This document shows, piece by piece, positions 25,901-32,443 of a stretch of DNA of 37,006 bases (its first letter is position 1; each line of letters begins with the position of its first letter). The notes below the pieces were generated by a model. The model had not been told where the DNA came from and made no database searches. It saw only the letters and a program-made list of their open reading frames with translations. A program made the translations under genes and the position numbers. The DNA is from a virus. The DNA is taken from positions 1 to 37,006 of the IMG/VR virus record IMGVR_UViG_3300050015_000794. One strand, 5' to 3'.

Positions 25901-28900
25901 GAAGTGGCGTTTGTCGTCCTGTTCGCCAATGGACTTGATGAATTCAAGCAAACCACTGAACTTCATCGCCGGGAACATCTGTTCGATCGTCTCGTAACGG
26001 GCGAACATGTTGGAGTCCACGTTCTCGATCATGCGGATGTTGAAACCACCACCCTCGCCGAACTTCATCATCTCATTGTTTGGGAAATTCTCCCGCTGCA
26101 TCAACGTGATGAAGCGTTCCGCCATGGACCAGCCAGCGAAGTTGGCGTTGGAGGAGATCGTGCGTTCCATCGCCTCATCCTTGAAACCGCTGCCGGGGAA
26201 CATGGCGCCGGTCACGGAATACCGCCAGGAGCCGTCCACCATTTTGGGCTGATTGGCGATCGAATGCTCGGCGTTGAGATACAGGTCGCCCATGGCATGT
26301 CCCAGATACCCGGGAGCCAGGTTATCCTCGATCGTGTGCGACAGGGTGCCCACGCTGACCGAGTCTGAAGGAAGAGCCGGCAGGCTGTTCCAGTAGCGTT
26401 CATCCGCATCATCGCCAACCTTGCTGAAGACCAGACCATATTCGCGGCTGTCAAGTTCGTTCTGTCCCACCGCTCGTTGGAACAGGTAGCGTACCTGTTC
26501 GTTGTAGGTCTCCAGTGCATTCTGCCAGCGCATCACCCGTTGGTAGCGATCTCGAGCCGCGTCCAGATCCAGATCCTTCATTGCCCGCAACAGACTCAGT
26601 TCGTAGGATGGTAGATCCTCATGGGCGATCAGGGAGTTGTCCGGCTTGTGCGCGGATTCGACCCGTTCCAGTTTGGCGATCATCGAATCGATCTTCGCCT
26701 TGGTGTCGAGATTGTTCTTGAGGATGCGGCCTATCGCCTGGAACTGTTCGCTCATCCGAGCAATCGCATCAGTGGAGGGAATCTCCTTCCACTTCATGTC
26801 CTTGTACTGCTCCTGTCGTTGGAACAAGTCACCCAGCCGGCCGGGTTGTTGCGCGATCTTCTGACGGGCGACATTGAGCAGGGTGTTGATCCAACGCGAC
26901 TTGAGTTGTTCGTGGGTCTCGCCTTGTCCGTAAAGTTTCTCCCTGGGTTGCAGTTCGAAATTCAGATCCGCCGCTGCATTGAACAGGGCCACGCCATGCT
27001 TGACTGGGTCCAGGATCAGTTTCCTGAGTACCTTCAGAGCCATGGTATCGTTGAAGCGCAGGGCGTCCTTGCGTGCCTGGATGAGGTTCTGCATGCGGCG
27101 AGCGATCAGCGAACTAGCCACTCGGTCATTGGTCTTGAGCGGCGTGCCGGCAAGCACCTCCGCCATGATGCGAATCTCGTTGGGATCACTGAAGTCGTTT
27201 CCACTCTCGTTGGTCAGCAGCCGGTTGAGGTCGGGAGCGTCCCAGCGTGCCGATTCCAGTGCCCGCCATGCCATCACCGCGTCGCTCAAAGCCAGGTTGT
27301 AGGACTTCTCCCCGTTGAGTTCGAGCAGGGCCTTCTGAATGGCCTTGAGTTCGTCGGGAGTGATCAGCTCGTTGACCTCAAGCGTCTCCACGATGTTGGA
27401 ACGCAACGACAACTGACCGCTGGCATGGTCGAGTTTCAACAGATCGTCCAGATGGGTGACTCCGAGGGAGGCTATCTGAGGTAGTTTGCGCAATAGGATC
27501 AACGCGTCGGTGTTGCGTGCCGCCACCTTGCCGATGACATCACGTCCGGCCTCCCGCGCCGCCGCGTGACGGTTCATATCAGCCACTGTGATCTTGCTCT
27601 TGATCTTGTCGACATCCAGATTCAGTCCAAAGGATTCGGCCGCGGTGTCGAGTCGGCTCAGCATCTCGGCCAGATTGGGATCAAGCTTGCCCATCACCCA
27701 GCGCATCCGTAATACCTGTTGGATCTTCACCAGGTAACGACGGAACAGGTTCATGATGGTGCGCACGCCCTTCTGAATCGTGCCCTTTTCAAGATCGGCA
27801 TTGAGCGCGGCCACCAGATGATAGGAATCCATGGACTGCTGCTCGGTGTGGTTGCCGCTGACCAGTAGGGAATACATCTTGCGCATCACCTCATGGGCGA
27901 TCTGTTCGGCCTGCTGGAGGCCGGTTTCCGTCGCCAGATCCGGATACATCTTGCCCAGTCGCTCAGCCACGGTCTTGTCCAGGATCTCACGTAGAAAGTG
28001 CAAACCCTTGACGTTCTGCAGGTCCATGATTCCCTGGTAGAATTCGTGCATCTCCTCGGATCCGAAGATCCGCGCGGCGACCACATGCAATCCCTCTTCC
28101 CCCATCCACGAGGACAACTGACGGGCGACCTCGAGCGACACCAGTTCGTCGTAGGCGGCACCCTTGCCGGGTTGATACGCACCGAATAACGTGCGGTCCT
28201 GTAGGATCCTCAACATCTTGTCAGGATCGAGATGAATCACCTCGGAACGGTGGGTGGAACCGGGAACCGTGGTGGAGACAACATTGACGAAGGAGGTTCC
28301 AGGCAGGGCTTCCCACGCGATCATGTCGGTGTTGAGGGCGGGAGCCACCACCTTGAGAATCGCGGAAATGGTCTTGACCAGAGTTGGTCGGTCCAACGGT
28401 TTGGAAGTATCCAGAAGGGCCGCCAGACGCGGCAGGAGCTCCGTAGCGGCTCCGGAGAGCAAGTGACTGTGCCAGTCCATCGACAGGCGGTTGAGGTCCC
28501 TGAACTTCACCTCGGTGCTCACTGTGCCCTCATCCAGGTTGTAGGAGGTGAAGCTTTCCCCGAAGAGCGTCTGCGCGCCCAGCCGCAGAATGTTGACCCG
28601 CTGGAAGCGGTACACCCCGTCGGCGATATCCTTCATCACCAGAACCACGTTCTCATCTCCCTCGACCGCCAGGGCATCACCAAACTCAATCGGCATTTCC
28701 ATGCCTTGAGCGGGTGTGTAGTCCAGCAGCTCGGGATCTCCATTGACCGAGGTCCACTTGCCGCCGGTTTCATCGGTGATGCCGACATCCGCCGGGTTCA
28801 TCATGTAGAGAGGCAGGCTCTCGTCATGGAACGCCTGAAGGGATTCCGCTAGATTTGCAGCATTGAGTTCCAGGGATTCGGTTTTGACGGGGGGCTTGGC

Positions 28901-31900
28901 CAGTTCGTCTAATTCCTCCGTGGTATGGACTTTCTCGACCGCAGAAAGAACCTCATCCTCAGTAGAAACCTTCGGGGAAGAAGGCTCCCCCGAAGGTTCT
29001 GATTTGTCGCCTAGCACTTGCCCTTCTTGGGCTTCGGCATCGGCTTGCTTTTCTTCGCTGCCATGGTCGTCAGTGGGTTCGTTGTTTGTATCGGATGCCG
29101 GTGAAGGCGCGGTAGATTCAAAAACAGGAGGACCTGATTTAAGAGTGATGAGGCGACCCGCAGCGGAGGACTTGACACTGTCGGCCCGATACCGTTTGGG
29201 ATCGGTCAAGCCACCGAAGATTTCGGTTTTCATCGAGGCGAGTCGTTGCAGCTGCGCCTCATCGGTTATGGATTGGATTTGCTTCAGGGTTGGCAGCTTT
29301 TCCTCCTTGGTCACCGGACCTTGTGTCTCACCCGTTGATGCTTCTGGTGTTTGTGTCTCAACAACTGCCGGTTGGTTTACAACAACAGGCTCGGTGGCGA
29401 CAGAAGGAGTCAGTTCGGCGGTGCGCGCCAGGATGCGTTCCACCGAGATCCCCAGATCCTTGGCACGCTTGATCGCCACGTACTTAGCGGCGGCTGCCTG
29501 GACGTTATCGGGGTCCGCCACGGCCGCGGCATCGTCCAGCAGGGCCTGTTCCCTTTCGACGGGATCCTTGATCAGTGCAAGCTTGGCGAACAAGGCTTGT
29601 TGGGCGGGAAAGATGTCATTACGTTTCTTCTGGTAACCTTTGGCGAGTTCATCGTGAGATGGTACAGGCTGCGGGCCTGGTGCAGGGTCAGCTGATGTTC
29701 CTTGTGAAGGATTTTCAACGCTTGGTTCTTGGGCAGACGCAGGATGGCTTGCAACCGCGCCGGCGGTAGGGACATTGACAACGGGAGGAACCGGGGTGGT
29801 GTTTGCATTCGAAGTGTTGGTGGAACTCGAGACGGACGCATCAGGCTTGACGCGAATCTTGCCGTGCCACTGGGAAGTCGGGATGACACGTTTGTCGGAA
29901 AGAACAAGCTGATTGCCTTTGGTGGTGCTCTTGACCTGGCTCCAGGTTCCGTCGGATTGCTCCATTTCCACCGGCTTGTTCTGCAACAGGGCCAGGGTGA
30001 TCGCAGTGTGGGCGTTGGTCGAATTGCGGTGGTTGAGTTTGGAATCGAGAGTCACTCCGCCAACCTTGTTGAGCGAACCGCCCTTCATCGCCGCCTGGGT
30101 GATGGCATGCACCTTGTCGGCCATGGGGATGTCCGAGGAACCCATGATGTCGGCGATCTTGAACGAATCGCCATTAATCCGTACCAGTCGATTCGGATCT
30201 TCCGAGAACTTGACGATATTGTCGGCGATGTTCTGGAACGGAGCGAGGATCTCCTGGTGGACAAGCGCTTTGCGCTCGATGTCAGGAGAGAAAAGTTTCT
30301 GGGCGAGAGAGAGCGTGGAACCGTGCGAAGCGCCCGCAGCGCCGCCCAAGCCACCCAGAAAAGCACTTTTGGCCCAGAGCGAGAGATGCTGGCTGGCATT
30401 GCCCCAGATTTCCTTGTCCCAGTCCTTGGACTCGTCGAACATCACTTGCAAATGATCCGAGATCATCTGGTCCATGCCCTCCTCGACGCCTTCCGAAAGA
30501 ATGTCGGCAATGGGTCCGCCACCGCGCAGACCAAGTTGCTTGGCCTGGTTCTTCATGGTCTTGATCACGTCCTGGGTGAAGGCGGAAATGAACTCCGGAC
30601 TCGCCTTCATGTTCTTGATGGCAGTCCTGAAGTAATCCAAACCCTCCCTGGTCTTTCCCATGGTCCGCAGGGTTTGAATCAAAGAGGATCCCAGTTCCTC
30701 ATTCACACCTTTCATTCCAAGAAGACGTTCCGCACCGGGAGCAAAACGGTTCATCATGCCGGTGGCAATGGTCGCCGAGATCGCGTCGGAAGTTCCGGCC
30801 ATCCACGCCTGCTTGTAGGCCTCGTTCTCGTCTCCGGTCTGCTCCAGGGTCTGGTGGTAGGTCTGACCGAAAGTCATGCCGCCCGCCTGGATGCCTCCGA
30901 AATAGGCGGTGGGATCGCTCATCGCGCCCTTGAGGAAGTCCAGGCTCTTGCGGCCGAAACTCTTGGCCACCAGTTCAGCACCGGCTTTCTTAACTACTTC
31001 CGCAGTGACCGCTTTCGCCGCACCCGCCGCCGCTGTTTCGTAATAACCCTTGGCAAGCAAACCATCCATCAAGGATGAACCAAAACCGCCAAGCGCCACC
31101 ATGGAACCCAGCTGTCCCGCCAGTTGCGTGAGATCGCGCCGGCTGACGTCAAACCCAAGTTTGTCTCCACCAATGTGAGCCAATGTCTGGTTCTTGTAGG
31201 CGCCCGCACTCATCTCCGAGAGATAACCCCACTCCTGCGCAGGGATCGATAGGAACTTGCCCGCCGTGTTGTCCTTGTCCTGGGTGAGCGTGTCAATCGC
31301 CCGTCCGACGAGGAACAACGCTCCGGCGCCGACATCCGCCGTGGCGTCGCGGAACGAGTCGGCCAGTTCGGAGGCTAATCCATAGTTCTCCTTGGTCATG
31401 CGTTCCTTGTTGGCGCGCAGGAAGTCCACCCCGTTGCCGCCCTTTTCCAGGTGCGTCTGCAAATCTCCTAGCAGGGTCTTGTTGCCTTCGTCAGTGAGAA
31501 GATATTTGTAAATCTTGTAAATTGAAGTTCCAACAGCCACTCCGGGGTTGCCATATTTGAGAATCGGATTCTCCAACACGCTGCCTTCCAGATCGGAACC
31601 CATCACCCCGTCGGCCGCGCTCGAGTATTGCTTGGCCAGGTCGACGATGCCCGCGTTCACCTTGCGGTGATAGTCGATGATCATGCGCCTCTTCTCCGCC
31701 ACGTTGTAACCCTCGGCTCCATTGATCGCCGCCTCCACCTTGTCGATCTCGGAGAAGTTCTGCGGGTTGATGACCAAGTCACCGGCCACCTTGCGCACGA
31801 TCTCGTCGGGTTTCATCACCGATGGGTTGAAATCGCGCCGCTCAATCATCTTATCGAAGGACTGGCGCATCACCTTGTTGTCCGGATCCACCGTGCCAGG

Positions 31901-32422
31901 TTTCTCCGCATTGGCAAAGGCGACGTAATTGTCCCAGGTGTCTGGTTCCTTCTTGCCGTCCACCACGACCTTGTCCTTTTCCTCCTGCCAGGCGGCGAAC
32001 GCCGGATAGAGCTGCTCGCGAGTGAGGTTTTTCTGGAGGATGGATTCCATCCCGCTGTTCACCGTGGTCTTGCCGGTGAAGGGGTTGACGTAGACGCCGC
32101 CGTCGGGAGAACGCGCCGCGGTTTCGAAGTAACCCTTGACCCGGTCGAGGTAGTCCAGTCCCTCAGTAGTATAGCTTCCGTCGGGAGTGAAGACCGGATA
32201 GTCCACTTCGGCGGGCTTGCCATCGCGGAACCCCTGACCCTTGAAGGTCGCGGCCCTGTCCGCCTGCAACGCCCCCTCGAAGTTCACAAAGGCCTTGGAA
32301 GCCAGTTCGGGACGCTGGTCCGGTGAAGCAGTGCGCCAGAAGTCATTCTCGACGTAGTTGCTGGGTTGGGTGAAATCGGGCTTCTCGTCGGGTGGCGCGG
32401 CCACAACGGTTTCGTCGTTCAT
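16946..32422 (-). CDS. Giant virion-type polyvalent protein (5158 aa)
   Basis: One uninterrupted frame of 5159 codons. N-terminal regions include Gly/Ala-rich amphipathic stretches (LAGQLGSMVALGGFG near 431-446; FLGGLGGAAGASHG near 686-700) beside an ILSEGVEEGMDQ motif, typical of large phage polyvalent (LPD-containing) proteins. A Pro/Ser/Thr/Glu linker spans ~855-1185. EEGLHVVAARIFG (~1443) and AEQIAHEVMRKM (~1505) recall degenerate metallopeptidase and following helices. A long charged helix lies at ~3430-3515. The C-terminal end has hydrophobic segments (~4640-4680, ~4924-4955, ~5030-5048) and GGDDDDDAQ (~4965). I see no lysozyme motif and no clear single-subunit RNA polymerase motif set. 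Position at the end of the virion block suggests an internal, ejected protein that crosses the host envelope and carries effector domains, as T7 gp16 or N4 vRNAP do. A TTTAG hairpin precedes its ATG. Confidence 0.8.
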   Translation of the reverse strand: MNDETVVAAPPDEKPDFTQPSNYVENDFWRTASPDQRPELASKAFVNFEGALQADRAATFKGQGFRDGKPAEVDYPVFTPDGSYTTEGLDYLDRVKGYFETAARSPDGGVYVNPFTGKTTVNSGMESILQKNLTREQLYPAFAAWQEEKDKVVVDGKKEPDTWDNYVAFANAEKPGTVDPDNKVMRQSFDKMIERRDFNPSVMKPDEIVRKVAGDLVINPQNFSEIDKVEAAINGAEGYNVAEKRRMIIDYHRKVNAGIVDLAKQYSSAADGVMGSDLEGSVLENPILKYGNPGVAVGTSIYKIYKYLLTDEGNKTLLGDLQTHLEKGGNGVDFLRANKERMTKENYGLASELADSFRDATADVGAGALFLVGRAIDTLTQDKDNTAGKFLSIPAQEWGYLSEMSAGAYKNQTLAHIGGDKLGFDVSRRDLTQLAGQLGSMVALGGFGSSLMDGLLAKGYYETAAAGAAKAVTAEVVKKAGAELVAKSFGRKSLDFLKGAMSDPTAYFGGIQAGGMTFGQTYHQTLEQTGDENEAYKQAWMAGTSDAISATIATGMMNRFAPGAERLLGMKGVNEELGSSLIQTLRTMGKTREGLDYFRTAIKNMKASPEFISAFTQDVIKTMKNQAKQLGLRGGGPIADILSEGVEEGMDQMISDHLQVMFDESKDWDKEIWGNASQHLSLWAKSAFLGGLGGAAGASHGSTLSLAQKLFSPDIERKALVHQEILAPFQNIADNIVKFSEDPNRLVRINGDSFKIADIMGSSDIPMADKVHAITQAAMKGGSLNKVGGVTLDSKLNHRNSTNAHTAITLALLQNKPVEMEQSDGTWSQVKSTTKGNQLVLSDKRVIPTSQWHGKIRVKPDASVSSSTNTSNANTTPVPPVVNVPTAGAVASHPASAQEPSVENPSQGTSADPAPGPQPVPSHDELAKGYQKKRNDIFPAQQALFAKLALIKDPVEREQALLDDAAAVADPDNVQAAAAKYVAIKRAKDLGISVERILARTAELTPSVATEPVVVNQPAVVETQTPEASTGETQGPVTKEEKLPTLKQIQSITDEAQLQRLASMKTEIFGGLTDPKRYRADSVKSSAAGRLITLKSGPPVFESTAPSPASDTNNEPTDDHGSEEKQADAEAQEGQVLGDKSEPSGEPSSPKVSTEDEVLSAVEKVHTTEELDELAKPPVKTESLELNAANLAESLQAFHDESLPLYMMNPADVGITDETGGKWTSVNGDPELLDYTPAQGMEMPIEFGDALAVEGDENVVLVMKDIADGVYRFQRVNILRLGAQTLFGESFTSYNLDEGTVSTEVKFRDLNRLSMDWHSHLLSGAATELLPRLAALLDTSKPLDRPTLVKTISAILKVVAPALNTDMIAWEALPGTSFVNVVSTTVPGSTHRSEVIHLDPDKMLRILQDRTLFGAYQPGKGAAYDELVSLEVARQLSSWMGEEGLHVVAARIFGSEEMHEFYQGIMDLQNVKGLHFLREILDKTVAERLGKMYPDLATETGLQQAEQIAHEVMRKMYSLLVSGNHTEQQSMDSYHLVAALNADLEKGTIQKGVRTIMNLFRRYLVKIQQVLRMRWVMGKLDPNLAEMLSRLDTAAESFGLNLDVDKIKSKITVADMNRHAAAREAGRDVIGKVAARNTDALILLRKLPQIASLGVTHLDDLLKLDHASGQLSLRSNIVETLEVNELITPDELKAIQKALLELNGEKSYNLALSDAVMAWRALESARWDAPDLNRLLTNESGNDFSDPNEIRIMAEVLAGTPLKTNDRVASSLIARRMQNLIQARKDALRFNDTMALKVLRKLILDPVKHGVALFNAAADLNFELQPREKLYGQGETHEQLKSRWINTLLNVARQKIAQQPGRLGDLFQRQEQYKDMKWKEIPSTDAIARMSEQFQAIGRILKNNLDTKAKIDSMIAKLERVESAHKPDNSLIAHEDLPSYELSLLRAMKDLDLDAARDRYQRVMRWQNALETYNEQVRYLFQRAVGQNELDSREYGLVFSKVGDDADERYWNSLPALPSDSVSVGTLSHTIEDNLAPGYLGHAMGDLYLNAEHSIANQPKMVDGSWRYSVTGAMFPGSGFKDEAMERTISSNANFAGWSMAERFITLMQRENFPNNEMMKFGEGGGFNIRMIENVDSNMFARYETIEQMFPAMKFSGLLEFIKSIGEQDDKRHFAAVNGGKFARMLGTFKYELAPEVDSDPDNRIEGSITNPVNPVIRAEFGGAPGSLGRSLGDIEEVLSMYESALAPDALVTHLAGRETLAGRFAPRLRARLDEARMRMARFVEDAEKVRLEALQGPGKSFEYEANRLLNSSIANEFKRSLFLLNNDVRFTRIALNGFTGHHRMQLLRELNRTSRDAAWEGYGPEFEQVRHSNIDPGVLNVVTWNLRFFASDKRYIRLAPLRAYELLDDYNNLQYSNDRFGLYLDKLNKTRPDNADDIENRKNSVYAGANVLGIIPTDNTDNIRGNTYHKIDDLDSDNRAPLSSSMGERSNSASDSDLERETRTLDAPEQRRKRWYTSAALKIAFRSKDFGMHTTYVESVMEAERFLFDLERLGIEDLDLDNLRSVINRGLGGLFEQVKNPVLMQSLFDEFAQTHPMYFTANTEGTIPTVARTFAGLAVTARPIDSIELLRDLVQFKADKEMAYVDQTRARTPDEIADALRTMLTALPLDESSPLAKDFSAFVGSPEFEEAHRISQEQVAGEMTLDSPGDVSNRSLLTTTRTRTDTKIPFATTSAEHQFVTDEEHELIVRLALRMAHKPSMIRENERDDKGNRIWSSGLLMFDANRFWPEYGAPYASDNELVSLVVQTLPGRTLIFPPSEKDMQGSGINFGLRIFPGREGRPNVVFAPQVQTRQATRSERLAVLAQAFTLHAKANPTIGEAINDLMNQFKDSVSPIFAIDSFQKNVSQRAEALKKLADDYLKANPDNTELISKMDRARRADLKRLVRRHVNEMAMYMNSAKVFTETAWTEGTNDIHLGRRTQSTDPKGLDISLLDSESRTSQHNILVFAQLLTDPDLKLLFDRVMLGTPQLADDNLSLLEVRHLWDATKVALDTERGLYNNDVNESTGESPEVLNTDNAHADDDYESIVDEIERLLSITDENSGRPNADRLEELVGRRAEMEAKLNREVDPDNPYLAELTGFEPTQDSINALLYGRVDDRFDMARPSEALRSALDLNQTEFSRYYIQPTDIMLFNTLSKVFSLAKAHPRAISDNPRFITANRDLLRKSDDPLSGPILQNEAAFNAQTAGTWRDIENPRNSDNNTMMSMIFRGNRTRSFSTAFIALAPQVNARIQVAAAAAVAKASRVTSDNPRGELLPYPYGVKTLDLLLDDDAMTHYAQYLPVGLLQRHLDETQAMVLGLVQTRSAAIKQEAASRELIEKLTEQPSEIEVKRMLDEITREDVDFLTKITEGVVNVASLVASHTTVTIRKRTSEILHTFAARRNLLRHQQALLKARLAGDQLELKRKALASKNTKQNKADYEAQLKIINEQLDNFSQRVSRDLAEIAKAKFGIKLPSSLLGIAHIAGGEVVTGKELAEALDMVFDPQELWRSLAPRVQENSTTKKLHLFAASDFVENLEKHLSASASRLSLGGKEGRQRVSVVDHVNDNMTSFMGNLVALFEHGWDKERVSNYVMDRLNEGLDESDSTPDGTPHHDLFHNLVEQFALPAETFTEVMMRKGTAKDHAELRKANNELLSATLAKRNANKLLKRLVYDSTHATKLGIYTHVDTRQREATRRDAAGNSVPGKFPHIPFLLNFVNPEVKETDSDREGVREEAVANHAKLWEDAAAKGHNDYSYYINKEALGRALQDYSENRAMANYRLLQNSLQTYANFNPAQLITNAMANTKLEDEVIQARWDEFHAAAKQVSGGQRSLSNTLSVDALAILSNPQLGTRLVSVTPSANPDNANSAIRALEEQVKTDRFEVKKHMDWFKSPSNRAKRDKLVNPLLARIDTAKKEISRLKGEIIRMGIDKNTRSRVRFHTAPDNIDSRRNLIGHLVNNGEIIMLASTTAKEDMARRFTETGRNPNKVNSRISELILEAVNPTNPVGGPNAMTDNVLGFNDVHLDGAFANATTGTNGIAWVNNENTRRASRNLPPLTRREVGKIVSDHYINGLVAFANRNSTSVSKNLNLNNKDAKAAEDLIRSKVERIVHSFGWPTLKTGVDSSTEKIRSFLEEVVSDNGMLLPGRKLQSSEGIRGLQIEDIFSDVYSEIEGQGILDRLALGLAAKIGDTTLWAMKYLHHQDARLRAKFAKDYSAYEEANKVLNILNRGINGISGRTGYVTRLAEAEDLLAPTAKAIGSNALDHSKAKFVASLMGILEIRDGSNFYNLRNWYVNYKKGMEDLVLFNDTQKAHYGKGVGGKVNEFFNATQISLIRDIPMMHKINAILEPLLDGPLVGQGAWSSSTAAEMAQANIAAEVLIGNVVNALRDSSPKGAEILAHARNVLGLFKGLADATELTRMALSTPPTTENSGMVERGRMLSIVPMNYSFAVDASQAKERLPEPARPTDPIHTTDISQSPFYGGAGNRMIMTPDAVLRPININGMESTSSTVSDALYRIHVTPNYSILRNTFGVEQQTPRGYSEITDSKVMHDIHQHSADYRTWKVALAAVLSESELEIQNDMQAGVHDTRAAEMAHFLSSVFIARALISATQWINQIIPPMIGIMVKKAVLGQFNQIRTFSAITARVASGLLTNQLQKKLHGNSTITGTNTAPFETFTDKLTQFVQNTNMFVFLRQANGYDAYKGTSRRIVRDGTNRIAAYAGRAAKEIEALSEKGMEITIGSTERLLSMSIYATEVIHELQSLHARGLLDVLPPKDVDALLDMPISDIPSSVFHYAQVKVNDMMGQSDQAKKALIFQNQTRNPGVHSLIRSIVRFSNQTATGSSNISAMLPALWTKSTVVDPATGKEVRTEGSARMKREAIENIVGTIVQNMVFHVTKLYVLIPLVAYTMFKLGGDDDDDAQTKAQEVADKVLAPNEEDGWFAANLLKKTLVGGKKQMFQDWRDPDSARNSAWADLMSKELVEMSQAIPVFGLLLGYSPVQAVYKNLMDKSVEEGFGFVKDMDVADSNLNPEGIRIFDRNSGALEDIASYTAPTAALYDLGSSAVTAARSTAVEEPDYLKIVMYLLSQVVSTRDLRTALGDELKKVIREESDE
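22804..22820 (-). repeat. TTTAG/CTAAA inverted repeat inside the giant gene
   Basis: CTTTAG-CCAGA-CTAAAG is a perfect six-pair stem with a five-base loop, matching the intercistronic copies in form. It encodes FSLAK in the giant protein, so it may be coincidental or a relic. Confidence 0.4.
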
Positions 32423-32428
32423 GAGTGT

Positions 32429-32443
32429 TTTAGTTCAACTAAA
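32429..32443 (-). promoter_or_regulatory. TTTAG/CTAAA inverted repeat in the giant gene leader
   Basis: TTTAGTT-C-AACTAAA is a perfect seven-pair palindrome that fills almost the whole 21-base gap between the stop of the 530-aa gene (32444) and the giant gene's ATG (32422). On the minus strand it directly follows the TGA and is followed by ACACTC and the ATG. Confidence 0.65.

Noticed and set aside
16946-32422. N4/crAss-type virion RNA polymerase as the identity of the giant protein
   Set aside because: Size and position fit, but I found no convincing set of single-subunit polymerase motifs and no DxDGD signature. The repeated HD-containing segments and the DDDDD run are not enough.
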